From assembly GCF_046630445.1 (NCBI RefSeq), contig NC_092340.1, forward strand, positions 22,208,001 to 22,272,000: 64,000 nucleotides of DNA. Direction: 5' to 3'. Position numbers and translations under genes: made by a program. The notes beneath the pieces were generated by a model. The model was not told the DNA's origin. It made no database searches and saw only the letters and a program-made list of their open reading frames with translations. The DNA is from Rutidosis leptorrhynchoides (lineage: Eukaryota > Streptophyta > Magnoliopsida > Asterales > Asteraceae). This document shows, piece by piece, positions 1 through 11,328 of the stretch (position 1 is its first letter; each line of letters opens with the position of its first letter).

Positions 1-217
1 CCCCTACTGTTGACTCACCCATACGATTCATTCATCACACGTACGAGTTGGCTTCATCAGTAGTACGGGTGATCACTCACTCGTGTCTTCTCATTTAGGT
101 TGTAATTGTGACTTAGCTCAGCATCAACCGTGCGTATGAGCCTGTCAGCTGTACTAGTGAGGCTTCACTCGTATGTCTGACTAAGTCTAACACAGTCAAA
201 CATCTAAACCTCGTTCC
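1..217. other. Unassigned leading segment, probably repeat
   Basis: No coding region is visible. The stretch contains several variants of an ACTCGTACGAGT-like motif. Similar ACTCGTA strings occur in the gypsy LTR near 41.2 kb, so this is probably decayed LTR sequence, but it cannot be assigned to an element. Confidence 0.3.
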
Positions 218-3200
218 TGCAGTTCCAACCCGGAAATTTCCAACCAAATTTAAACTTTAATCTTTATATGTTTCCGACACGATAAGCAATATTTGTTAAG
301 TTAAATTGCAAGAATTTTAAACTATGTTCATACATTCATTCAACCTCGACCAAGTTCCAACGATTCACGAACCATTAAACGAATATGATTATATATGTGT
401 ATATATATTATAACTTGAAACGTAAACAAAATATTAGATTAAATACTTTATATGATTGTATCTATTTCAAAATGTTTATCAATGGAATTAGAAGATAAGA
501 TCAAATGATTGAATTATCAGATATATTGAATTATGATTACAAGTCTCTGTTGAAAGGCCCACGTTGATTTGAGAAATCTTTCCATTTTAACAATATTCGG
601 AAAATGGTAAAGTGATTTATAAATAAGAACAAATTGTCAATCATTGAGAACTAGACAAAGGATAGTGGAAGATTGAATCTCATAAAGACTCGATTGATCT
701 ATTTAGTTTCAAACGTACAAAAACGTTTTCAGTTTAAAAAGAACTTTATTATTAAAACGTATATAACTTTTATAAATATCTAGAACCACTTTTGACAACT
801 CATTACTTAACTAGTATGATAAAGATAACGATATTTATATTTTATTTTATTAAATATATATAACGACTTAAATTAATATTATATATATTTATACGCGTAT
901 TATACGTACATAGTTTTATACTTTTACTATACTTAAACTTTACCTTTACTTTATTTTTACTTTACTTTAACTTTAATAATTCACTTTAATAATTCATACT
1001 TTAATAATTTACTTTAATAATTCATACTTTAATAATTCATACTTTAATAATTCACTTTAATAATTCAAAAATCTATTATAAATAGAATTCGGTAGGTTTC
1101 ATTATTTCATAGAAACTTGAAAATATTTTTCTCTAAACTCTCTCAATCGATTTACATATATATATTTACTCCGTATTATTTCAAGATATTATTAGTATAC
1201 ATAAAATATTACGACGGAGTGCTGTCCGAGTGGTTTCGAAATTGTTTTTCAAGTAGGATAGGATTAAGGAAATTATGGGTTATAGCTATGGAGGTGATTG
1301 AGTATGGTTCATGGGTATGCTCGTGAGGTCAATATAGTGTTTATCATTTCCGTTGCGTCTACATACCTTTCCTGCAATATTGAATCTCAATATTGATACG
1401 TGAGTACTCATAATTTAACTTTTACATACTAATAGTGTATCCCTGACTAGTGCTCGAGTATTTAGGATTATCCATGCTTGTACTTTTAATATTGCCCTTA
1501 GACAGGTTAGGTTGAATCTTGAATTAGTTACACTTGCGGTTGAGATAAGGTATAATAGTGCATTTCCTTGGAAAGCTAGCGAAAAATTAAGAACTTTTCA
1601 TTTAGATATCGAATGGTTTCGATGAACGGATTAGAAGTTATAATCAATTGAATTTTCGATATTTTTATTAAAAATGATTATTATTATCGTCATTTTTATC
1701 GTCGTTCTAGTTTTATCTTATTATTATGATTATTATTATCTTTATCAATAAAAGAGATTTATCATTAAAAATTGTTATTTTTTTATTTATTACTATCGTT
1801 ATTATCATTAAAGTTATAATTAGTATTATTATTATTATCCAATTATTATTATTATCATTATTAATATATATATCATTATTTAAAAATGGTTATTGTTATT
1901 GTTATTATTATTATTACTATATTATCATTAAGATAATTATTAGTATTATCGTTAATAATGTTATAGTAACTATCATTATTAATATTAGTGTAATTAAAAT
2001 AAATATTTGTAACACCTAATTATTTTGATTACTATTATTATCATTATTATGAACACGATATAAAAGATGATTAAAAGCTATTAAACGAAACGATTAGGAA
2101 ATAATGAGTAAGAGTATCATGATGAAATTAAAATATTATAAGATATTGATTTAGATAAAATTATCGTTCTTATTATTTTTATCATTACTATTATTATTAA
2201 AAGTATCGTTAGTATTAAAACTGTCATTTTAACAAAAATTATCATTTTAATAGAAATGTCATTGTTACTATAAAATATCATTATTATTATTATTTTAAAT
2301 AGAATTATTATTTTAAAGATAATATTAAAAATTATCGTAAATATTAAAGTTATCATAATTAAAATTATCGTTTTATCATAATGTCATCTTAGTAATTATA
2401 AATATTGATATTTTTATAATAATAATTATTATTACAAAATAATACAACTTTTACTTACTATCATTATAGATATTATTTTATCAAATAAATATGTGATACA
2501 AACATATTTTACTACGTGTAATAACTTACTTTAATAATACCTATCATATTATCTTTATGATATTAAATGAACCCTATAAATTTTATTACTTAATATATAT
2601 ATAAGTATATTATATTATATAAATTTAATATAAAATTTTATTTATTAATAAATAAATTATATTATTTACTCTAATAAATCTTTTAAAAATATTTAAAAAT
2701 ATAAAACGACGATATTTGAACTATATATTAATCATGTATAGATTTTTGGAAATTATTTTGAGTCAAATTTACTTTTGTTGACTTTTGCATATTAGTCTCG
2801 AGCATTAGGATTGTGGTACACTATGACTTGACCTAATTTGTTAGACAAATATTGACCAACACATAATTATATATAATTAATTTAGGTTCGTGAATCCGAG
2901 GCCAACCTTGCACTTGTTCAATGACGTTATATGTATTTTTACTACGAAATACAGTATGGTGAGTTTCATTTGCCTTTTTACCCTTTATATTTTTGGGACT
3001 GAGAATACATGCGCTTTTATAAATGTTTGACGAAATAGACACAAGTAATTGAAACTACATTCTATGGTTGAATTATCGAAATCAAATATGCCCCTTTTTA
3101 TTAAAGTCTGGTAATCTAAGAATTAGGGAACAGACACCCTAATTGACGTGAATCCTAAAGATAGATCTATTGGGCCTAACAAACCCCATCCAAAGTACCG

Positions 3201-3773
3201 GATGCTTTAGTACTTTGAAATTTATATCATGTCCGAAGGAGGATCCCGGAATGATAGGGGATATTCTTATATGTATCTAGTTAATGTCGATTACCAGGTG
3301 TTCACCATATGAATGATTATTTTTGTCTCTATACATGGGACGTATATTTATGAGAACTGAAAATGAAATTCTTGTGGTCTATTAAAATGATGGAAACAAA
3401 TGATTATGATAAACTAATGAACTCACCAACCTTTTGGTTGACACTTTAAAGCATGTTTATTCTCAGGTGTTAAAAAAATCTTCCACTGTGCATTTGCTCA
3501 TTTTAAAGATATTACTTGGAGTCTTTCATAGCATATTTCGAAGAACGTTGCATTCGAGTCATTGAGTTCATCAAAGATTATTATTAAATCAATTTATAGT
3601 TGGATAGTGGATATTATGAAATGGTATGCATGCCTGTCAATTTTCGATGTAAAGAAAGTTTGTCTTTAAAAAAAAATGCAATGTTTGTAAAATGTATCAT
3701 ATAGAGGTCAAATACCTCGCAATGTAATCAACTATTGTGAATCGTTTATAATGTATATGAACGGGTCCTTTCA
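218..3773 (+). repeat. LTR of a gypsy-type element (family B, copy 1)
   Basis: From about 229 onward this is similar along its length to the LTR at 58942-61942. Shared blocks include the CCCGGAAATTTC start, the block around 1258-1450 and the 3' half from about 2760. The 3' end, GAACGGGTCCTTTCA, resembles the end of the LTR at 40407-43858. The left boundary is approximate (a TG at 218). Inside are a tandem ACTTTAATAATTC array (about 967-1066) and long TTA/ATT-rich stretches (about 1690-2440). No primer-binding site follows its right end; pol sequence follows immediately. It is therefore either the 5' LTR of an internally deleted element or a separate LTR fused to one. Confidence 0.65.
967..1066. 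repeat. Tandem ACTTTAATAATTC(AT) array
   Basis: About eight imperfect copies of a 13-16 bp unit lie head to tail inside the family-B LTR. The corresponding part of the other family-B LTR does not show the array clearly, so it probably expanded locally. Confidence 0.7.
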
Positions 3774-5817
3774 TTACTATCGAAGGTTCATTCAGGATTT
3801 CTCTCATATTGCGAAACCTCTGACTGCTTTAACGCATAAGGGGAAGAAGTATGAGTGGAAGGATGAACAAGAGAATGCTTTTCAGATTTTGAAGAAGAAG
3901 TTGACTACCGCTCCGATTTTGTCACTACCGGAGGGTAATGACGATTTTGTTGTTTATTGTGATGCATCGCGACAAGGCTATGGTTGCGTTTTGATGCAAC
4001 GAAAGAAGGTTATTGCGTATGCGTCACGACAGTTGAAGATTCACGAACAGAACTATACAACTCATGATTTAGAGTTGGGGGCTGTTGTTTTTGCGCTTAA
4101 AATTTGGAGACACTATCTTTATGGTGTTAAGAGTACTGTGTACACCAATCACAAGAGTTTTCAACATATCCTCAATCAGAAACAGTTGAACATGAGACAA
4201 CGAAGATGGATTGAGACGTTGAATGATTATAATTGTGACCTTTTGTATCACCCAGGTAAGGCCATTATTGTGGCTGATGCATTGAGTCGTAAAGAAAGGA
4301 CTGAACCTCGCAGGGTTAGGGCCTTGAATATGACAGTTAGATCAAACCTCGTTAGGCAGATTCTTGAGGCACAACAAGAAGCCTTAAAGGAGGAGAATTT
4401 CGTGAAGGAGAATGTAGAAAAGGTAGCTAAGAAGTTTGAAGTACGAGCTGATGGTACTAGGTATTTTGCGGGACGTCTATGGGTTCCGAAATTTGGAGGT
4501 CTTCGACAACTTGTTTTGGATGAGGCTCATAAGTCTAGATACTCTATTCATCCTGGTTCAGGAAAGATGTATCAGGATCTTAAGGAGCTATATTGGTGGC
4601 ATAATTTGAAAGGTGATGTAGCTAAGTATGTGACTAAGTGTTTGACATGTGCTAAGGTCAAAGCTGAACATCAAAAACCGTCTGGACTTTTGGTGCAACC
4701 AGAAATTCCCGAGTGGAAGTGGGAAGGTATCACTATGGATTTTATTACTAAGTTACCAAGAGTTTCGGGTGGCTATGATGCGATTTGGGTGATTGTAGAT
4801 CGACTCACTAAGTCAGCTCACTTTTTGCCGATTAGGGAAACGGATTCGATGGAGAAACTCACCCGTTTGTATTTGAAAGAGATTGTTTCTAGGCATGGTG
4901 TTCCTGTTTCCATTATTTTCGACCGAGACAGTCGATTTGTGTCGAGGTTTTGGCGATCTTTACAGGAAGCCTTGGGTACTAGGCTGGATATGAGCACCGC
5001 TTATCATCCTCAAACGGATGGTCAAAGTGAAAGGACCATTTAGACATTAGAAGATATGTTGCGAGCGTGCGTCATTGATTTTGGAAATGGGTGGGATAAA
5101 TATTTGTCGCTAGTTGAGTTTTCTTATAACAACAGTTACCACGCAAGTATTAAAGCCGCACCATTTGAAGCTTTGTACGGTAGGAAATGTAGGTCTCCTA
5201 TTTGTTGGAATGAGGTTGGGGATGCTCAACTTACAGGTCCAGAGATTATTCACGAGACTACTGAGAAGATTGTACAAATTAAAGAAAGGTTGAGAACTGC
5301 TAGAAGTCGGCAAAAGAGTTATGCCGATAAGGGAAGGAAAGATGTTGAATTTCAAGTTGGTGATCGTGTTATGTTAAAGGTTTCGCCTTGGAAGGGCGTA
5401 ATCCGTTTTGGTAAAAGAGGGAAGTTAAGTCCTCATTTCGTGGGACCTTTTGAGATCATTGAAAGAGTTAGACCAGTGGCTTATCGTTTGAAATTTCCAC
5501 AAGAACTCAGTGCTGTTCACGATGTTTTCCATATTTCGAATTTAAAGAAGTATTTGGCTGAATTTGATCAGACTATTCCTTTGGAGGAACTTCAAGTTGA
5601 TAAGCAATTGCATTTTATTGAGGAGCCTGTTTAAATCATGGACCGAGAGGTTAAGACTCTTAAACAGAGCAGAATTCCTATTGTTCGGGTCAGATGGAAC
5701 GCTAGACGCCAAGTGAAGACCAGATGAAGCAGAAATACCCGCATTGGTTCTCAGATGCCGATTCAACCCCTGCGCCTGCTTAAATTTCGGGACGAAATTT
5801 CCGTAACGGGAAGGTAC
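3774..5817 (+). pseudogene. Ty3/gypsy pol fragment (end of RT, RNase H, integrase), degenerate
   Basis: The 3' half of a gypsy polyprotein. The open part runs to 5043 and resumes at 5056. It starts abruptly at the YYRRFI motif after the RT palm, so gag, protease and most of RT are missing. Visible domains are RNase H ([13 protein letters not shown]), the integrase H2C2 zinc motif, the DDE core (MDFITKLP, then DRDSRFV, then DGQSER), the GPF-type domain and a chromodomain-like tail. Lesions are a TAG at 5041-5043 where the related copy has Gln, a TAA at 5632-5634 where the related copy has Glu, and a short deletion with frameshift near 5710. The palindrome AAATTTCGGGACGAAATTT (5782-5800) and a polypurine-like tract precede the 3' LTR. 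The domain order is that of a chromovirus, probably Tekay/Del-like. Confidence 0.9.
5782..5800. promoter_or_regulatory. Palindrome next to the polypurine tract
   Basis: An 8-bp inverted repeat with a GGA centre, just upstream of the ACGGGAAGGTAC tract and the LTR start. The identical 19-mer sits in the same place in the second gypsy element (49771-49789), so it is conserved between elements whose LTRs differ. Confidence 0.7.
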
Positions 5818-5919
5818 TGTCACGACCCTACTTTTTCCGTTATCTTTTTCAGTTAATTATTTAACGACCGTTAACTGTTAGTGTGCCACGTCATTTCTAT
5901 GACCTATATTATTATTTGT

Positions 5920-5923
<4 letters not shown>

Positions 5924-5984
<61 letters not shown>
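5924..5984. repeat. (TA)n microsatellite
   Basis: About 30 uninterrupted TA units in the upstream part of the family-C LTR. Confidence 0.95.
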
Positions 5985-5987
<3 letters not shown>

Positions 5988-7228
5988 TATTATATGTTAT
6001 GTGAATATTTGTATTCATATTTTAATTTATACGTTTCTACGTCTCGCGGATTTCCATCCGGCGAATCTTTTTGGTTTTCAAACCAACGGTCGAGTTTTTG
6101 GGACATTTAAATCCTAAATATTTTAAATATGATATTTTAAGATCATATTATTATATAGTGTATTTATATTTATTTTTCGTCGCGCGTTTGTTATCTTTCC
6201 GAATTTTTAATCGCGTAAGTGCGTTTTTGCGTTTCGGGACTCGTTCGGGCTTTCGGGCCATAAGGAATTCTTCACTTGGCAACTTTGGGCCATGTATCCC
6301 ACCCCACACACCCCCCATCGGCCGAAACCAAGAGGGGAGGGGGTAATACTCCCCATTATGTTTTTTTTTGGCATTTTATTTTGTTACTTCCACTTTTATC
6401 TAAACCTAAGTTTATCAAATTGCTCTCCTCTCTCCCTCTTCCCTTTGTGCCATCGCCATCCTCACCCAACATCACCATCATCATCAAAATTTAAAGCTTG
6501 GATCAAGGATTGATTAGTATAAACGCGTTCCTCTCTTCATTCTCTACGCGATAACATCAATCGTTTCTCGATTAGGGTATAAACCCTAACCCTAGAACTT
6601 TCAATTTTTCAATTATTTTCTGTATTTTGATGTTTATTTAGTAGTATGATGTTTGTGGATTATTGTAATGGTGTTTGTATGCATAGATGTACTCATAATT
6701 GCATGTTTTCGGTTTATAAAATTCTGGACAGCAGCTATTTCGTGTATTCTGGGTTTGTGACTGATATAAAAGTTAAAATAAACTATCTAGATGAGTTCCT
6801 ATCATCAAGACATTAATTTTAGACTCCGGATTCATGTCGTTTCGATTCCCGGAGCCCTAGTTATGATCAAATTACTATTTTGTTAAAATTGAAATGTGGA
6901 TTGACATGAAACAGGTTTGGTCCGACTTGGTGACCTTCCTTGGTGTCTTTAGGGTGTGTTAGTGTGTTAGGACTGATGGTGGGACGAACTTTCATGTTCG
7001 GGTCACCTAAATCCGAGCCACGGTTCACCCGTTTTGACTAAAACACGGTTTTGAGTAAATTGAAGGTCCAAGTGGTGTCATGGCTGATTACCACGACTTG
7101 TGGACTGTTCTTGGTGTGTTCTTGAGTGCACCATTGTGTCGGGTGGTTTGAATAGGCGGAGATGCATATAAGGCTCGCCAGAAATCGACACCCGGGGCTC
7201 AAAATACGACCCGATGAACTTTTGAATT

Positions 7229-7825
7229 AAAACTTATGATTAATTCTAAAACTTATGATAAAAATAATAAATTTCATTATTAATTAATTACTTATGATAA
7301 AAGAGGTAATTATTATTATTTAAGACTTATGATATAAATATTTATTATATCATTTAATTATTATTTATGATTTAATTAACATTTTAATTTAACTTATGAT
7401 TAATGACACTTTTATTATTAATGGAAAATACTTATGATAAGTATTAAATTTATTTTATAAGAATATTATTATAAGACTTATAATGAAGATTAAATAATTA
7501 TTTAATTATTATAAGACTTAATTATTATTTAATTATGATTTAATTATTAAATACTTATGATTTAATAATTATATTTAGAAACTTATGATATGATTAATAA
7601 TTCATTATTAATTAATAATACTTATGATATGATTTAAAATTTATTATTAATTAATAATATTTATATTATGACTAATATTTAATTAATTAATTAAATACTT
7701 ATGTTATATTAATTATATCATTTCAACTTATATTAACTTTAATAATTCATTTTATTTAATTAAACTTATGTTATGACATAATTATACACTTTTAACTTTA
7801 ATAAACATTATAACTTATGTTATTA
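7229..7825. repeat. Dispersed ACTTATGAT motif array
   Basis: About a dozen copies of ACTTATGAT or ACTTATGTT, spaced 20-70 bp apart in AT-rich sequence (for example near 7231, 7250, 7290, 7324, 7390, 7433, 7554, 7581, 7620). All are in the same orientation within the LTR. Confidence 0.75.
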
Positions 7826-7937
7826 TTATAACTTACACTTTTCAAATTAACGTTGACTATGTTTGACCAAGTTTGACTTTTGAGTTGACTTTCAGTTGAC
7901 TTTGACTTTCAGTTGACTTTTGTTGACTTTCTAAATA

Positions 7938-8096
7938 AGGAAACTTTCCTAACTTAAAAACTTTCTAAAAATAGAACTTTCTAAATTTGGAAACTTTCCA
8001 AAAATAGAAACTTTCCAAAAATAGAAACTTTCCTAAAATAGAAACTTTCCAAAAATGGAAACCTGCTAAAAATAGAAACTTTCTAAAAATAGAATG
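7938..8096. repeat. Tandem AAATAGAAACTTTCC-like array
   Basis: About nine imperfect units of 15-18 bp, preceded by several GTTGACTTT units (about 7846-7930). Both lie just upstream of the conserved LTR 3' half. Confidence 0.8.
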
Positions 8097-9112
8097 TATG
8101 TGTCCGTACGCTGTTCCAGTCAAACCGATGCTTGCCGATTATTGTTCTATGTCTACTTGCAACATGTACAATAGCTATCATACTAAGACTTGACCTAAGT
8201 TAGTTATTTATATCGACCTGCTTTATTTATAGGTCGGCGTTGTGATCATTCCTGATCACTTTATTCTATTTGCTGTTCGCTTGTTTGTGTGGTTTCTTCA
8301 GTTGCTTTTAAGGTGAGTTATAGTCCCGTTTTTACATACTTTTCAAAGTATATTTTTGGGATGTGAATACATGCATTTTCATTTACGTTTAGACACAAGT
8401 AACAGTTAAATTTAATTATTCATTATGAGTTGGACAAAAATATTCCCTAGTCTGGTAACTGTAATCATTGGTTTCTACTGGTGAACGCGAATCCTATGGA
8501 TAGATCTATCGGGTTTGACAACCCTATTTCGAGCTAGTCGCGCTAGCAATTTATAATCGGAATGTTTAGTACTTCGTAATTTGTTGTAGATACACTGTCC
8601 AAGTGTATATTTTTATTGTGTTTGGCAAGGGTAAATAAAGGGTTAAGTGGTTACCAGGTGGCTCATTGATAATGGAATAATGTTTAATGTTTTCTAACAT
8701 TTTTAAATCTTGTGGTCTAAAGTTTACTTATTTATTTAAACCTATAACTCACTCAACCTTTGTGTTGACAGTTTACTTGCATGTTTTCACAGGTACTTGA
8801 GTTTTGTGATGCTTCCGCTGTGTTTAGAAGAGTCTGCATGCATTTGGGCAGATTTTATGAAACATTTTATGAAACTTAAGCTTGCATTCTATTTTTTAGA
8901 TAATTTAAACTTGTGGGTTTGTTGGCAAGGTTTTGTGTCAACTTTTGGTTTATTACTATGGTTGGTTGTTTAAAACTACATATTTTGGTTTGTTTCCTTT
9001 TTGGGAAACTTTTGAAATAAAAGAATGCAACTATGTTTATTTAATTCATTTAAGTCCGATCAAGCTGTGGGACCAACTGACGGATCCGTTAAGTGTTTTG
9101 ACGGGGTCGTCA

Positions 9113-9418
9113 TATGATGCATTTTACAATTATGTGCTTGACTTACAATGGACCTTGGAATGAACTATAAAGTACTAACTATTTGAGTAAACTATTACTC
9201 AATCAATAACTTTGTTCTAAACTCCAAGTTTCTCAAAAGATTGGTTAAGCTACAACAGCTTATTGAACATTAGTTGACAGTAAAATTCAGCCTCCATTGT
9301 AAATAAGGCTTCATACGACTAATTCTTGTTACTCCATGAGATAACAACCTAGTCAATATGTGTACAGCCTTTTGATTTCAAATCATTTTCATTAAAGCAC
9401 AATAAGATAACATTACTA
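9113..9418 (-). pseudogene. Old Ty1/copia remnant, RNase H part (split element)
   Basis: Reading the minus strand gives degenerate copia RNase H motifs: a NENDLKSKG block, ISWSNKN, ALFTMEAEF (family pattern ALSTTEAEY) and FEKLGV. The frame is broken by stops. It continues on the far side of the young copia insertion: the sequence next to the CTTAG duplication at 17529 encodes the upstream HWKAIEK...ILRYL-type block. The left end is cut by the family-C LTR. Confidence 0.6.
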
Positions 9419-9423
9419 CTTAG
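9419..9423. repeat. Target-site duplication CTTAG (left)
   Basis: Exact 5-bp match to 17529-17533, flanking the young copia element. Confidence 0.9.
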
Positions 9424-10479
9424 TGTTGGGATTTAACAAGTTTGAAACTCTTAAAACCATTTAAGATTATAATCAAAACAGAAGCGTGAAATTACCAATT
9501 TAACTTGTTGATCTTTAAACCAATATAAAGTTAAATCCCAATAGGATCAAGTTGTGAAATCATGCTTACAAATTAACAAGAAAGGGAGAGTTATATACCT
9601 CCTTAAAACAAGTTTAAGGGCTGTCCAAAATGCTTATAAGATGATGAACAAATATGTAGAACTTCAAGCCTTTGATGCACCAACAACACGCTTTAAGTTA
9701 GCTAGACCTTAGAACCTTAACTACCTTGTCTAGCAAGCTTGAAATCCCTTGTAATTTGCTGAAAATTTCGACCAGGGACAGCAGCTAATGATGATGAATA
9801 TGAATGAATTAAAGCTTCTAACTTGAAGCCTCAAGTGTAGCATACCCCAAGCTTTCAATCACCAACACCTTCCTTGAATTAGTTAGGATTTTAAGACACT
9901 TATTAAGCTAGAAACCAAGCTAATGAACCCTTCTTTGTTGGTTACTGATTTCGGCCAGCAGCCTCAAGAGAGAGATCTTGTGTGTATATGAAACTATATC
10001 ACTTAAAGAATGAGTCAAGCTTGGTTATTAGAGACTAGCATGCACTTGAGGGAATGTGCATATGAAAAGTAACAAAAGATTGCATGGTTTGTCTCCCTTG
10101 GAAGACCAAAACCGCCACTTCCATGTGGGGTATTGTAAAAGGAATTTGTTTAACAAATATTATGTAAACACATGCATTTATTTGTTACTTGCATATTTTT
10201 ATAAAACCTTTTATAAAATGTAACACATTTTAATTATTTAAACCCTTAAATAATTAATTCCTCAATGTATAAATTATCCAAATAATTTCTCAAGTGAAAA
10301 TACTTTAGAAAACCGATTTTCTAAAGTTCAAGTGTCGCGTATTTACTTAACGAACCAATCGTTAAGATTAAATACTTATAAGGTGTCGGTAAGCTTGTTA
10401 TTGGGTATGACCCGACTTGGATCATAACATATTAGCCACATTAATTTAATATGTCTCTCGGGCATATGAAATACCTTCA
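9424..10479 (-). repeat. Copia 3' LTR
   Basis: Begins TGTTGGGATTTAAC and ends ATACCTTCA on the plus strand, hence TG...CA on both strands. Nearly identical to 16473-17528. The minus-strand polypurine tract AAGTGGGAGAT (10480-10490) abuts it. Confidence 0.95.
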
Positions 10480-10490
10480 ATCTCCCACTT
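10480..10490 (-). promoter_or_regulatory. Copia polypurine tract
   Basis: AAGTGGGAGAT on the minus strand directly next to the 3' LTR, the usual plus-strand primer position. Confidence 0.8.
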
Positions 10491-10615
10491 GCACGGGAAA
10501 CATAAGAAATTAATGCAAGTGATGGGTACAGCCTAACTACCGTCCATCACCCCCAACATGCTATGACTTTGTGCCATTCAATAACATCATCCCTTTCGAG
10601 TACCCAACTCGAATA

Positions 10616-10707
<92 letters not shown>

Positions 10708-11328
10708 AATCTTTCATTATATCCTTTCATCCTAGATGTCATGTCAAATCCAAGAGATACAGAGTGACCACTCTCTTATAAATTTAACTTTGTCAGGCCT
10801 TAGACATCTGACTCTCAACGAATAAGAGGGACAAATTCCATCTTGACTACATACGTCCTAGATACACACTTTGTATTATACCTGAGCTCTTCCTTATGTA
10901 CTACCATATTTCAGAATAGCGAAGGAAAGAATCAAGGCATAATACTTGGTGAATATCAGGACCCAATATGTATCTCAGGTCAGAGGATACGATGATATTC
11001 ACCTTTATTCAAGATAACATGTGATCAACCACAAAGGCTCCATACAGTAAATCTTGAGAGCGGGTCTTCCAATATTTGTATCCCACAAATATCTATGAAC
11101 CTTGGTAGCAACCTTGCCCCACATTCATTTCGTGAATGTTTATCAACCAAGTTCATAATAGTCTAAACCTCACACTCATTCCCACAAATGTGATCGACTA
11201 CGAAATTTAGAATAATAGCTTATTCATGGATAAAATATGCAAAATAGGAACTTAACTCAAAATAAATTAAACCATAATTATATTAATGAGTTTGAATCAT
11301 TTCGTTCCGTTACAATACTTAAAACGGA
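10491..11328. other. Copia 3' untranslated region with (TA)n(TG)n microsatellite
   Basis: No coding sequence is seen between the pol end and the polypurine tract. A compound microsatellite lies at about 10618-10707, roughly 30 TA units followed by about 12 TG units. Its TA part resembles the runs at 5924 and 32252. Confidence 0.8.

Larger units (their letters stand above)
5818..9112 (+). repeat. 3' LTR of the left gypsy element (family C)
   Basis: It starts TGTCACGACCC directly after the polypurine tract and ends GGGTCGTCA, so its ends form an imperfect inverted repeat. No primer-binding site follows, as expected for a 3' LTR. The 5' half differs from the other LTRs. The 3' half from about 8310 shares with them a GTGAGTT block, the GGGATGTGAATACATGCA block and a CAGGT block. 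It contains a (TA)n run (5924-5984), a CT-rich leader-like stretch (about 6410-6500) and two motif arrays listed separately. Confidence 0.8.

Noticed and set aside
1726-2356. Ile/Tyr-rich hydrophobic frames
   Set aside because: Translations of TTA/ATT repeats inside an LTR, with no domain or start context.
7229-8096. CRISPR-like array
   Set aside because: Units are degenerate and irregularly spaced inside a plant LTR.
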